59,475 nucleotides of DNA from an uncultured Acetobacteraceae bacterium (GCA_937873175.1 CALMVT010000273.1:1-59475); one strand, 5' to 3'. Shown: positions 36,040 to 44,425, counted from the first letter of the stretch. Translations and numbers: made by a program. The notes: generated by a model not told the origin, from the letters alone.

Positions 36040-36905
36040 GCGGGCTTGCCAAGACCAAGAACCTGCGCCGGCTCGACCTGCCCGTCGCGCAGCTGCAGAA
36101 GTCCGGCCACAACCCCAACCGCATGAAGGCGCGGGAGTTCGACCTGCTGGTCGACAACATCAACCAGACCGGGCTCACCGACCCGGTGCTGGTGCGCCAG
36201 CTCGGCCCCGACAGCTACCGCATCGTGGGCGGCCACCACCGCTTCGACGCTGCGAGCTACCTGGGCTTCGAGACGGTGCCTTGCACGGTGATCGACGACC
36301 CCGACTTCGACGACGACGCCGAGCGCTTCCAGCTGGTCCGCATGAACATGATCCGCGGCCGCATGGACCCGCAGGCCTTCTTCGACCTCTACAGCCAGGT
36401 GTCCGGCAAGTACTCGGACGCGGTGCTGCAGGACGCCTTCGGCTTCGCCGAGGAGGCCGAGTTCAAGAAGCTCGTGGAGCAGACGGCGTCCACCATCCAG
36501 GACCCCGTGATGAAGGAGAAGTTCAAGGAGGCGGCCAAGGAGATCAAGACGATCGACGGGCTGAGCCGGGTGCTGAACGAGCTGTTCACCAAGTACGGCG
36601 ACACGCTGCCCTTCGCCTTCATGGTGTTCGACTACGGCGGCCAGCGCTCGATCTGGCTGCAGGTGTCGGAGAAGACCATCAAGTCGTTCGACGTGGTGGG
36701 CGAGCTGTGCCGGGAGCAAAGCCGCACGGTGGACGACGTGGTGGGGGCGCTTTTGCAGTTGATTGCAAAGGGCGAGCTCAAGGACTTGGTCGCCAAGCTG
36801 GTCGCCGCGTCGCCCCCGGTGAAGCTGCCGGGCGGGCTCGCCACGCTGCCGACCAAGCAGAACATCGCCGCGCTCGCCGAGGTCGAGGCTCCGCACGCGC
36901 CATGA
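36036..36905 (+). CDS. ParB N-terminal-domain protein
   Basis: 289 aa. Residues about 15-90 (LPVAQLQKSGHNPNRM, FDLLVDNINQTGLTDPVLVR, YRIVGGHHRFDAASYLGFET) are a ParB/Srx-type CTPase-nuclease domain with GGHHR in place of GERR. The helical remainder lacks an obvious parS-binding HTH. ParB-like proteins just upstream of terminase are common in phages and may act in packaging or modification. A palindrome lies inside (36754). Confidence 0.75.
   Translation: MSGLAKTKNLRRLDLPVAQLQKSGHNPNRMKAREFDLLVDNINQTGLTDPVLVRQLGPDSYRIVGGHHRFDAASYLGFETVPCTVIDDPDFDDDAERFQLVRMNMIRGRMDPQAFFDLYSQVSGKYSDAVLQDAFGFAEEAEFKKLVEQTASTIQDPVMKEKFKEAAKEIKTIDGLSRVLNELFTKYGDTLPFAFMVFDYGGQRSIWLQVSEKTIKSFDVVGELCREQSRTVDDVVGALLQLIAKGELKDLVAKLVAASPPVKLPGGLATLPTKQNIAALAEVEAPHAP
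36754..36767. repeat. TGCA palindrome, copy 19
   Basis: TGCA-GTTGAT-TGCA inside the ParB-like CDS. Confidence 0.7.
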
Positions 36906-37483
36906 CCGGCGCCAGCGAAGCCTTCAAGTCGCTGAAGGAGCTCGGGCCCGACAAGATGGCCGCGATCGACGAGATGCTGACCAGGGGCGTGGTCGCGGCC
37001 CAGGTCGCCAGCATCATCCAGGACGAGTGGGGCATGCTGGGCGGCATCAAGCGCGACAGCGTGAAGAAGACGCTGGAACGCTACCGCAAGAGCGAGCTGC
37101 GCGACCGCATCGTGGCGCAGATCGCCGGCGCCAGCGACGGGCTGCGCGCCAGCACGCTGCAGAAGCGGGCGTCGGCCTTGGACAGCCTGCAGGAGCTGGT
37201 GGAGATCCAGACCGGCCGCTTCAAGAAGATGCTGGCCCGGGAAGCCCAGGGGCCGCTGCTGCTCAAGCAGGTGTCGGACGAGGGCCGGCTGCTGAAGGAG
37301 ATGCTGGTGGAGCTGGGTCGCCTGCAGCTCGAAACCGGCGTGCTGTCCCGGGCGCCCAAGAAGGTCACGGGCACGGTGACGGACGCCACGGGCCAGGTCA
37401 GCAACTTCCAATGGACGCAGGAGCAGGACGAGCTGTTCCGCTCCATCGAGCAGGAGGGCGGCTATGTCACGCTCCGCCAGTAG
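36902..37483 (+). CDS. terS: Terminase small subunit
   Basis: 193 aa between ParB-like and large terminase genes. N-terminal helices (GPDKMAAIDEMLTRGVVAAQ, VASIIQDEWGMLGGI) look like the DNA-binding part. A long central coiled coil (LQELVEIQTGRFKKMLAREA) suits oligomerisation, and the tail carries FQWTQEQDELFRSIEQ. Identification rests mainly on position and architecture. Overlaps terL by 20 bases. Confidence 0.7.
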   Translation: MTGASEAFKSLKELGPDKMAAIDEMLTRGVVAAQVASIIQDEWGMLGGIKRDSVKKTLERYRKSELRDRIVAQIAGASDGLRASTLQKRASALDSLQELVEIQTGRFKKMLAREAQGPLLLKQVSDEGRLLKEMLVELGRLQLETGVLSRAPKKVTGTVTDATGQVSNFQWTQEQDELFRSIEQEGGYVTLRQ

Positions 37484-40328
37484 GAAAGTGCCGCCGGACC
37501 GGGCCGCCGGCCGGGCAGCGCCTCGTGCCCATCCGCTCGCGGCCGCGCTGCAGCTGCTGAGCCAGATGGGCGACAGCGGGCGCTGGGTGTGGATCACCGG
37601 CAAGCAGATCGAGGCCGACCTGCTGCGGCTCGGCGACCATTCGCCGGAGGACGCCGCCGGGGAGCGCCTTGCCTTCCTCACGCGGGCCATCGCCCACCTG
37701 CGCGACATGGCGAGCCACGGGCCCGGCCGCTACCACCACCTGCCGGTGGACGCCCGCACCTTCACCGAGTGCCCGGAGCTGATGAACAAGAAGGGCGTGC
37801 TTTGGCCGGAGGTGATGAAGTGCCTCGGCGAGATCAACGACGGCACCCGGGTGGAGTGCGTCCTCACCGGGGCGATCGGCGTCGCGAAGACGACGCTCGC
37901 CCTCTACACCCAGGCCTACCAGCTTTACCTGCTGTCCTGCCTGCGCAACGCGCACAGCGTGTTCGACCTCGACCCGTCCTCCGAGATCCTGATCGTGTTC
38001 CAGAGCATCTCGAAGAACCTGGCGGCGGACGTGGACTACAAGCGCTTCCGGGACATGATCGCCAACGCGCCCTACTTCGCCCAGCATTTCCCATTCAACA
38101 AGGACCGCGAAAGCGACCTCACCTTCCCGCGCCGGGTGATCGTGAAGCCGATCGCCGGCCACGACCAGGCGGCCATCGGCCAGAACGTGATCGGCGGCAT
38201 CCTGGACGAGGTGAACTTCATGGCCGTGGTCGAGAAGTCGAAGATGAGCCAGGACGGCGGCGTCTACGACCAGGCCATGCAGAACTACAACACGATCGCC
38301 CGCCGGCGCGAAAGCCGCTTCATGTCGAAGGGCTTCCTGCCGGGCATGCTGTGCCTGGTGTCGTCGCGCAACTACCCCGGGCAGTTCACGGACCAGAAGG
38401 AGCGGGAAGCCCGCACCAACCCGCGCATCTACATCTACGACAAGCGGCTGTGGGACATCCGGCCGACCCGCTTTTCCGGCGCGAAGTTCCGGGTGTTCGT
38501 GGGCGACGAGACCCGGCGGCCATTCATCATGACGGACGCGGACCAGGTGGCCGCCGAGGACCGCCTGCTCGTCGTCGAGATCCCCGAGGAGTACCGGGCG
38601 AGCTTCGAGAACGACATCCTGGCGGCGCTGCGCGACATCGCGGGCGTCAGTACCTTGGCGCTGCACCCCTTCATGATGAACACGCAAGCGGTCGCCGCCT
38701 GCTTCAACGTGGTCGCTTCCATCGCCTCCGCGGACGAGTGCGACTTCCGCTCGAGCCGCATCCAGGTGTTCCCGAAGCGTTTCGTGAACCTGCACTGCCC
38801 GCGCTTCGCCCACGGCGACATCGGCCAGACCGGGGACAGCTTCGGCCTGGCGATCGGCCACTGCCCCGGCTTCAAGGCGATGCCGCGGGGCGAAGAGGTC
38901 GAGATGCTGCCGGTGATCCAGTACGACATGATCCTCGAGATCCGCCCGCCCAAGGGCGCCGAGATCGAGTTCGAGAACCCGCGCCGCCTGCTCTACAAGC
39001 TGCGCGACCTCGGCCTGCCCATCAAGTGGGTGACGCTCGACAGCTACCAGTCCACCGACACGCTGCAGCTGCTGCGCCAGAAGGGCTTCATCGTCGGCTT
39101 GCAGTCGATGGACACGGACACCAAGGCCTACGACGTGGCCAAGCAGGCGTTCTACGACCACCGCATCCGGGCGCCGCTGCACGCCAAGGCGCAGGCCGAG
39201 TTCGTGCGCCTCGAGCGCGACCCGAAGACCAAGAAGATCGACCACCCGCCGCGTGGCTGCTTCACGGGAGAAACGCGGGTTGCGCTCGCCGACGGCACGC
39301 TGCCGACCTTCAAGGAGCTGACTGACCGCTTTGAACCGGGCGAGGTGTTCCACGTTTACACGATGACGCCGCAAGGGATCGCCATCGGGCCGGCCCGCAA
39401 CCCCCGGGTGACGAAGCTGGCGACGGAGCTCGTCGAGGTGACGCTCGACAACTACCAGGTCGTCCGCTGCACCCCGGAGCACCTGTTCATGACCTTGGAC
39501 GGGGATTGGATCGAAGCCCAGAACCTCACCCCGGACGTGTCCATCATGCCGCTCTACCGGCAAATGTCCGTGAGCGGGGGTTGGGCCGGCTACGAGCGCC
39601 TTTGGTGCCCGATCAGGAAGCAGCGTCTGCCGACCCACCAGGTCGCCTTCGGCCCGGTGCCGGAAGGCAGCCACGTCCACCACAAAAACGAGGATAAGGC
39701 CAACAACTCGCCCGGAAACCTGGAGGCGCTGACCCATGCGGAGCACTGCAAGCTGCACGGCGACGACCGCTGGACCGCTCGGCGGGACGCCATGAAAGCC
39801 GGGTTCGACAAGCATTTCGCCGAGACCGCCAATCGGGCCGTCGCACGGGCGCGCATGCTGCGCACCTGGGCGGAAGGAAAGTTCCGACCGCCCGCGGCCG
39901 AATGCGCCATCGACGGCTGTGCGGCGAAGTCCAAGGCGCGAGGCTTGTGCGACCTGCACTACCAGAGGGCCAAGCGTGCCCGCGCGCTGCCCGAGCGCAC
40001 GTCGGGGCAGACCAACCATCGGGTGCTGTCCGTGCGTCGGGTGGAGGCGCACGAGGAAGTCTACGACCTGACTGTGCCGGGAACCGAGAACTTCGCCCTC
40101 GCGGCCGGGGTGTTCGTGCACAACTCGAAGGACCTCAGCGACGCCATGGCGGGCGTGGCCTACGGCCTCACCATGCGGCGCGACGTGTGGCGGCAGTTCG
40201 GCATCCCCTTGTCCCGCATCCCGCGCCGCTTGATCGCCGGCGAGGACCAGGGGCGCACCTCGCTCGCCCGCGCCGAGGCCGCCCCGGTTCGGCGCCACGT
40301 CAGCTACTCGGAGATCGAGAATGCCTGA
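37464..40328 (+). CDS. terL: Terminase large subunit interrupted by an intein
   Basis: 954-residue precursor. ATPase domain: Walker A-like GAIGVAKTT near residue 136 (Ala replaces the usual Gly before Lys), and Walker B VIGGILDEVNF near 245. The nuclease domain has VTLDSYQSTD and ends at the conserved DHPPRG/SKDLSDA aspartate motif. The intein (C599-N887) sits exactly in that motif. After splicing the exteins join as PPRG-SKDLSDAMAG, giving a 665-residue motor. Family assignment is confident from the motifs; packaging type cannot be judged. Confidence 0.9.
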   Translation: MSRSASRKVPPDRAAGRAAPRAHPLAAALQLLSQMGDSGRWVWITGKQIEADLLRLGDHSPEDAAGERLAFLTRAIAHLRDMASHGPGRYHHLPVDARTFTECPELMNKKGVLWPEVMKCLGEINDGTRVECVLTGAIGVAKTTLALYTQAYQLYLLSCLRNAHSVFDLDPSSEILIVFQSISKNLAADVDYKRFRDMIANAPYFAQHFPFNKDRESDLTFPRRVIVKPIAGHDQAAIGQNVIGGILDEVNFMAVVEKSKMSQDGGVYDQAMQNYNTIARRRESRFMSKGFLPGMLCLVSSRNYPGQFTDQKEREARTNPRIYIYDKRLWDIRPTRFSGAKFRVFVGDETRRPFIMTDADQVAAEDRLLVVEIPEEYRASFENDILAALRDIAGVSTLALHPFMMNTQAVAACFNVVASIASADECDFRSSRIQVFPKRFVNLHCPRFAHGDIGQTGDSFGLAIGHCPGFKAMPRGEEVEMLPVIQYDMILEIRPPKGAEIEFENPRRLLYKLRDLGLPIKWVTLDSYQSTDTLQLLRQKGFIVGLQSMDTDTKAYDVAKQAFYDHRIRAPLHAKAQAEFVRLERDPKTKKIDHPPRGCFTGETRVALADGTLPTFKELTDRFEPGEVFHVYTMTPQGIAIGPARNPRVTKLATELVEVTLDNYQVVRCTPEHLFMTLDGDWIEAQNLTPDVSIMPLYRQMSVSGGWAGYERLWCPIRKQRLPTHQVAFGPVPEGSHVHHKNEDKANNSPGNLEALTHAEHCKLHGDDRWTARRDAMKAGFDKHFAETANRAVARARMLRTWAEGKFRPPAAECAIDGCAAKSKARGLCDLHYQRAKRARALPERTSGQTNHRVLSVRRVEAHEEVYDLTVPGTENFALAAGVFVHNSKDLSDAMAGVAYGLTMRRDVWRQFGIPLSRIPRRLIAGEDQGRTSLARAEAAPVRRHVSYSEIENA
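39258..40124 (+). mobile_element. Intein with embedded HNH homing endonuclease
   Basis: 289-residue in-frame insertion. Block A CFTGETRVALADG has Cys1. Block B is VVRCTPEHLFMT (with the TxxH pattern as CTPEH). Block F/G reads VYDLTVPGTENFALAAGVFV-HN followed by Ser+1. The middle carries an HNH core (VPEGSHVHHKNEDKANNSPG, NLEALTHAEHCKLHG) and a later Cys-rich knuckle (CAIDGCAAKSKARGLCDLHY). All splicing residues appear intact. Insertion in the TerL nuclease motif is a classic intein site. Confidence 0.88.
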
Positions 40329-40497
40329 TCGTTTTTTGTTCTCGTCCGACGCCAACCAGCAGCTGTTCGAGGAGGCGCTGGACGACGCGGGCGTCGGGCA
40401 CGCGCGCACCGACCGGATCGGCGAGGTGCTGGTGGACCCCGCCGACGGGCGCGACTGGGCCGCGCTGGCGCGCGAGCTCGGCGGGGAGTGCAGTTAA
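40321..40497 (+). CDS. Small hypothetical protein, 58 aa
   Basis: MPDRFLFSSDANQQLFEEAL, then DDAGVGHARTDRIGEVLVDP and DGRDWAALARELGGECS. Overlaps terL by 8 bases. Its stop codon TAA lies inside a TGCA palindrome that also provides the next gene's GTG start. Confidence 0.6.
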   Translation: MPDRFLFSSDANQQLFEEALDDAGVGHARTDRIGEVLVDPADGRDWAALARELGGECS

Positions 40498-40502
40498 GTG
40501 CA
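40489..40502. repeat. TGCA palindrome, copy 20, spanning a stop/start junction
   Basis: TGCA-GTTAAG-TGCA. TAA (40495-40497) ends one gene and GTG (40498-40500) starts the next, so the site overlays the translation junction. Confidence 0.8.
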
Positions 40503-41001
40503 CGCGCTTCCCGCGGTGCTGGCGCCGGCGGAGGAGGAGCGCCGCCGCGTGTCGCTCGGCCTGCCCGCGCATCTGCTGTGGCTGTCGGCCGACCGGCTGG
40601 CCCGCGAAGGCTGGCGGCTGCGGGGCGACGTGCCGATCCAGCTGTCGCGCGCCGCCGCCACGGCCTTGATCGGCCTGGCGCCGCACCGGGTGGCGCGCTG
40701 CGCCCGGATGGTCGACGAGGCGGCCGTGGCGCTGCTGCGCGACCTGTCCTTCGACGATCCCCGCGACGGTCTGCTGAGCTGCGCCATGCTGACGCTCAAG
40801 CTGGTCGACGAGGGCCTGTTCCCCGACGCGGCGAACCAGGCTGTGCTGGTTGCAACCCTGCTGGTCAGGGACGCCGAGGAACCCGGCAGCGAGTTCGCGC
40901 TTAACGTGCCGGTGTTGCAGTACAATGTCGGAAAGATGTTAATTCGGTTGAATTTGCTTGGGTATTACGGCTCAATTGTTTTGCCGGCGGCTAAAGAATA
41001 G
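40498..41001 (+). CDS. Hypothetical helical protein, 167 aa
   Basis: GTG start directly after the previous stop. Helical throughout (LGLPAHLLWLSADRLAREGW, LLSCAMLTLKLVDEGLFPDA), ending IRLNLLGYYGSIVLPAAKE. The promoter of the next gene overlaps its 3' end. No family recognised. Confidence 0.6.
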   Translation: MHALPAVLAPAEEERRRVSLGLPAHLLWLSADRLAREGWRLRGDVPIQLSRAAATALIGLAPHRVARCARMVDEAAVALLRDLSFDDPRDGLLSCAMLTLKLVDEGLFPDAANQAVLVATLLVRDAEEPGSEFALNVPVLQYNVGKMLIRLNLLGYYGSIVLPAAKE

Positions 41002-41005
41002 AGTT
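40976..41005 (+). promoter_or_regulatory. Phage-family promoter for the dikinase-like gene
   Basis: TTGTTT at 40976-40981, 18-nt spacer, AGAGTT at 41000-41005. Confidence 0.55.
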
Positions 41006-41019
41006 CCTGTATTCACCAA

Positions 41020-41033
41020 ACCCAAGGAGGGGT
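41020..41033 (+). promoter_or_regulatory. SD hairpin of 41036 gene
   Basis: Arms ACCC/GGGT around AAGGAG. ATG 41036 follows after 6 nt. Confidence 0.75.
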
Positions 41034-41035
41034 GC

Positions 41036-43231
41036 ATGACGATTAAGCGTTTGTTCAGGTTTGCGGGCGACGAGGTGGAGGGCGACGCTTCCATGCTCGC
41101 GCTGCTCGGCGGCAAGGGCGCAAACCTCGCCGAGATGGCGTCCATGGGCATCCCGGTGCCGCCCGGCTTCACCATCGCCACCGACGCCTGCAAGGACTAC
41201 CAGGGCATGGCGGCGGACCGGACGCTGTTCATGGGCAAGCTCATGGACGAGGTGCTGGACCATTGCTCCTGGCTTTACGGCAAGCTCGGCTACGCCCCGC
41301 TGGTGTCCGTGCGCTCGGGCGCCCCGGTGTCGATGCCCGGCATGATGGACACCATCCTGAACGTGGGCCTGTGCTCGGGCACCATGGGCGCGTGGCAGGA
41401 CAGGATCGGCGAGCGGGCCAAGCTCGACAGCTACCGACGGTTGATCCAGATGCTCGGCTCGACCGCCTACGGCGTCGACATGGCCAAGTTTGACTTCCAG
41501 CTCGCCTCCGTGAAGAAGGCGCACGGCGTCACGGAGGACACCGCGCTGGACTGCGGCGCCCTGACGAAGCTGATCGACCGCTACCTCGAGGTGTTCCGGC
41601 AGACCACCGGGCTCGACTTCCCGGACACGCCCGCGGCGCAGCTCGCCGCGGCGATCGAGGCGGTGTTTCGCTCCTGGATGAACCCGCGGGCGATCGAATA
41701 CCGGCGCATCCACAAGATCGACGAGGCGATGGGCACCGCGGTCACCGTGCAGGCCATGGTGTTCGGCAACATGGGCGAGGACTGCGGAACAGGCGTTCTC
41801 TTTTCCCGCAATCCTTCGACTGGCGCCAACGAGGTGCTGGGCGAGTTCCTGCCCAACGCCCAGGGCGAGGACGTGGTGGCCGGCATCAGGACGCCCTTGC
41901 CGCTGTCGGCGATGAAGAAGATGCTGGAGCCCAAGACGTATGAGCAGCATTCGCACGACACGGCGCAGCTCACGCCGGTGTGGCCGAACATCGCGCTCGA
42001 CCTCGAGGCGGTGACCGAGCGGCTCGAGCAGCACTACCGCGACATGATGGACATCGAGTTCACGGTGCAGGGCGGCAAGCTCTACCTGCTGCAATGCCGG
42101 GTGGGCAAGCGCTCGGCTTTGGCCGCGTTCAGGATCGCGGCGCAGTTCGTGGACGAGGGGGTGATCGAGCCCGACGAGGCGGTGAAGCGGGTCTCGGCTG
42201 CGCAATACGCCCTGGTCCGTCGCCCGCGCATCCCGGACAGCTTCAAGACGCCGCCGCTGCTTGTCGGCCAGGGCGCCTCGCCCGGCGTGGCCGTGGGCCG
42301 CCCGGTGTTCTCGTCGGCCGATGCAGTTAACTGCAAGGAGCCCTGCATCCTCGTCACCCACGAGACCAACCCCGACGACATCGCCGGCATGAACAAGGCC
42401 CAGGGCATCCTCACGGCCACCGGCGGCGCCACCAGCCACGCCGCCGTGGTAGCCCGGGCCATGGACAAGCCCTGCGTGGTCGGCTGCACAGAGCTTGTGC
42501 TTCACCCAAACGGCGTTAGCTATGGCGTGCACGGCGGCGACTTCTACGGCCAGGAGCATAGGATCACGATCTGCGGCGACACCGGGCGCGTGTGGGCTGG
42601 GGTAGACGTGCCCGTAGAAGATGTGTCTGCAGACAAGGATGTGCTGCGCATGAGCCTGTGGGCCTTGGAAGCGTCGGGCTTTTCCGAGCAGGTCGCCTGG
42701 CCGCAGCCGGACAGCAAGCGGCTGCAGACCATCGCCCTCGCGGGCCTGTGGGGCGACCACGCCCGCTACGTCGAGCTGCTCTACGCGATCAAGGCGGCCG
42801 GCACGGCGGGCCACACGGTGCTGGACGCGACGCTGCCCCACGATCTGTTCCAGGAGGACGACGCGCTGCTGCGGCAGTGCTTCGGCACGCCGGCCATCGA
42901 CTCGGCTTGGGGTGTCGGGGCCTTGGGCGTCCTGCTGCAGCCCGTATGGGCGGGGCTTTCCGGCCTCACGGTGCTTTGCCCGGCGATGGAGTCGCCGCTC
43001 GCCTCTGCCTTGCGTGAGGCCGGCTTCAAGGTGGCCTCGGTGCCGAAGACCCTGCACGACTTGTTGTTCTCTGAACGCATCGTAATGACGGATGCTTTCG
43101 TCGCCAACGTGGCCGGCTCGAAAATTGCTTTAGACGCCTTGTTCGACGCCCTCGCCAAGGCCGGCAAGCCAACCGGGGTGTTGCGGCGGGCGGTGCCGCT
43201 GGAATACGCAACCTACGCAGCGCTCGGCTGA
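41036..43231 (+). CDS. Pyruvate-phosphate-dikinase-like protein with replaced C-terminal domain
   Basis: 731 aa. The first ~400 residues match the ATP-grasp domain of PPDK: GGKGANLAEMASMGIPVPPG, VRSGAPVSMPGMMDTILNVG, GTGVLFSRNPSTGANEVLGE, LYLLQCRVGKRSALAAF. The swivelling phosphohistidine domain follows, with His468 in GGATSHAAVVARAMDKPCVV. Canonical PPDK is about 880 aa and ends in a TIM-barrel pyruvate/PEP domain. Here the last ~200 residues are unrelated, and I see no GLCRTEHM or catalytic barrel motifs. It should therefore autophosphorylate from ATP but hand the phosphate to another acceptor, as rifampicin phosphotransferase does. Own promoter and SD hairpin; next to a CsrA-like protein and two phosphatases. 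Confidence 0.85.
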   Translation: MTIKRLFRFAGDEVEGDASMLALLGGKGANLAEMASMGIPVPPGFTIATDACKDYQGMAADRTLFMGKLMDEVLDHCSWLYGKLGYAPLVSVRSGAPVSMPGMMDTILNVGLCSGTMGAWQDRIGERAKLDSYRRLIQMLGSTAYGVDMAKFDFQLASVKKAHGVTEDTALDCGALTKLIDRYLEVFRQTTGLDFPDTPAAQLAAAIEAVFRSWMNPRAIEYRRIHKIDEAMGTAVTVQAMVFGNMGEDCGTGVLFSRNPSTGANEVLGEFLPNAQGEDVVAGIRTPLPLSAMKKMLEPKTYEQHSHDTAQLTPVWPNIALDLEAVTERLEQHYRDMMDIEFTVQGGKLYLLQCRVGKRSALAAFRIAAQFVDEGVIEPDEAVKRVSAAQYALVRRPRIPDSFKTPPLLVGQGASPGVAVGRPVFSSADAVNCKEPCILVTHETNPDDIAGMNKAQGILTATGGATSHAAVVARAMDKPCVVGCTELVLHPNGVSYGVHGGDFYGQEHRITICGDTGRVWAGVDVPVEDVSADKDVLRMSLWALEASGFSEQVAWPQPDSKRLQTIALAGLWGDHARYVELLYAIKAAGTAGHTVLDATLPHDLFQEDDALLRQCFGTPAIDSAWGVGALGVLLQPVWAGLSGLTVLCPAMESPLASALREAGFKVASVPKTLHDLLFSERIVMTDAFVANVAGSKIALDALFDALAKAGKPTGVLRRAVPLEYATYAALG
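42322..42335. repeat. TGCA palindrome, copy 21 (perfect)
   Basis: TGCA-GTTAAC-TGCA inside the dikinase-like CDS. Confidence 0.75.
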
Positions 43232-43264
43232 CCCCCGGGCGTTGAACACAGGATTGGAACGAAC

Positions 43265-43567
43265 GTGGCGCTGGTGCTGAGCTTGAAGGTGGGACAGGAC
43301 TTCTATGTCGGGGACGAGCGCATCCTCGTCCTGGACATCTTCACCCCCACGTCGTTCGCCTTGATCCACGAAAGGAGCGGGCGGGTGGTCCGCGTTTCGG
43401 ACGCCCGGGCCTCCGAAGTGCTGCCGAACGTATTCGTTTCGGCTGGCGAAAAGCCGGAAGCGATGATAGCTAGGGTGGCGATCGACGCGCCGCGCAGCAT
43501 GCTGATCATCCGGGGGGACAAGCGGCGCAACCCGCCCAGCGGATTTGAAAAGGCCACGCGACAATGA
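43265..43567 (+). CDS. CsrA-like RNA-binding protein
   Basis: 100 aa from GTG 43265. The start LVLSLKVGQDFYVGDERILV aligns with CsrA strands 1-2 (LILTRRVGETLMIGD-VTV). ARVAIDAPRSMLIIRGDKRR aligns with its C-terminal strands ([20 protein letters not shown]), including the functionally critical arginine (HREE/IRGD). An insertion of about 40 residues separates the halves, so it is longer than the usual 60 aa. CsrA dimers bind A-N-G-G-A in hairpin loops over SD sequences and block or activate translation. The phage has 21 SDs presented exactly that way. Similarity judged by eye. Confidence 0.6.
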   Translation: MALVLSLKVGQDFYVGDERILVLDIFTPTSFALIHERSGRVVRVSDARASEVLPNVFVSAGEKPEAMIARVAIDAPRSMLIIRGDKRRNPPSGFEKATRQ

Positions 43568-43863
43568 GCTTCCGGCAGTTCGAGGTCACCGACGAGGCGG
43601 TGCGCCAGGCCCAGGAGCTGGGCTTGGACGGCGACCAGCGCAAGCGGCTGGCGTGCATGGCGCGGCAGGCGGCGCCGCTCACCCACGCAAAAGGCAACCG
43701 GCGCTTCGAGGGCTGGTGGATGCGGGTGGTGAACGGCAAGGTCGCCGCCGTGGGGCGCCTCGAGGCCAAGCCGCCGGGCCGATGTCCGAGCGACCGGCAC
43801 AAGCAGGAAGCAAAGCTCCGGGTCCAGAAGGCACTTGCCTTGCACAAGCCTCGGAAACTCTAG
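43564..43863 (+). CDS. Hypothetical protein, 99 aa
   Basis: ATG overlaps the CsrA-like stop. Helical N-terminus (VTDEAVRQAQELGLDGDQRK), then beta-rich FEGWWMRVVNGKVAAVGRLE and a basic tail. No family recognised; co-translated with the CsrA-like protein. Confidence 0.6.
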   Translation: MSFRQFEVTDEAVRQAQELGLDGDQRKRLACMARQAAPLTHAKGNRRFEGWWMRVVNGKVAAVGRLEAKPPGRCPSDRHKQEAKLRVQKALALHKPRKL

Positions 43864-43890
43864 ATGATGTGAGCGTAACAACCAGCCCAA

Positions 43891-43906
43891 CGTCCAAGGA
43901 GGGACG
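43891..43906 (+). promoter_or_regulatory. SD hairpin of 43911 gene
   Basis: Arms CGTCC/GGACG around AAGGAG, a perfect 5-bp stem. ATG 43911 follows after 9 nt past the loop. Confidence 0.8.
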
Positions 43907-43910
43907 AACA

Positions 43911-44414
43911 ATGGCAATGCAAGCTGCAACGATCAAAGGCGCCAACGGGCGCCTGCCCCTGCCCCGCCGCTGGCTCGGCCTGTTCCCGGCGTCCCTGCTG
44001 CACGGCGGCCCGTTCCGTCACGCCCCGGCCTCGATGGCGGGCCTGTGCCTGCTGGAAGCGCCCCCGGTGCTCGCGCAGCACGCGCACATGCCGATCGAGG
44101 ACTTCCATGTGCCGGAAGACCAGGCGGCCGTGGAGGCGGCGCTCAAGGGCGTGTTCACGGAGCTGCTGCGCGGCCGCCCGGTGTATGTCGGCTGCGCCGG
44201 CGGCTGGGGCCGCACCGGCTTGATGCTGAGCCTGATCGCCAAGGTCGCCGGCGAGCTCGACCCTGTCGCCTACGTCCGCAGGCACTACACGCCCCGCGCG
44301 GTGGAGACGGACGCGCAGCACCGATACGTCCAGGAGTTCGACGCGCGGCCGCTGCAGCGCTGGCTGCGCTTCGCCGCGCTGCGTCACGTACGGCACCGCA
44401 TACCCCGGTCCTAG
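43911..44414 (+). CDS. Cys-based (PTP/dual-specificity-like) phosphatase 1
   Basis: 167 aa. The signature C95-AGGWG-R101-TG matches the HCx5R P-loop, preceded by a strand (RPVYVG) and followed by a long helix (LMLSLIAKVAGEL). An Asp-containing loop upstream (MPIEDFHVPED) may supply the general acid. A second, distant copy lies at 45611. Substrate may be phosphoprotein, phospho-RNA or phospholipid; its proximity to the dikinase suggests phosphohistidine or phosphosugar chemistry, which is speculation. Confidence 0.75.
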   Translation: MAMQAATIKGANGRLPLPRRWLGLFPASLLHGGPFRHAPASMAGLCLLEAPPVLAQHAHMPIEDFHVPEDQAAVEAALKGVFTELLRGRPVYVGCAGGWGRTGLMLSLIAKVAGELDPVAYVRRHYTPRAVETDAQHRYVQEFDARPLQRWLRFAALRHVRHRIPRS

Positions 44415-44425
44415 TCGCCGCACAG

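Noticed and set aside
36036-36905. ParB-like protein considered as the partner of the ParA at 10131.
   Set aside because: It lacks an HTH and is 25 kb away beside terminase; the overlapping RHH protein is the natural partner.
37467-40409. Very long open frame on the minus strand opposite terL (about 980 codons), and similar ones opposite the dikinase and polymerase genes.
   Set aside because: These are antisense shadows of high-GC codon use: they lack start signals and recognisable motifs, while the + strand has clear catalytic motifs.
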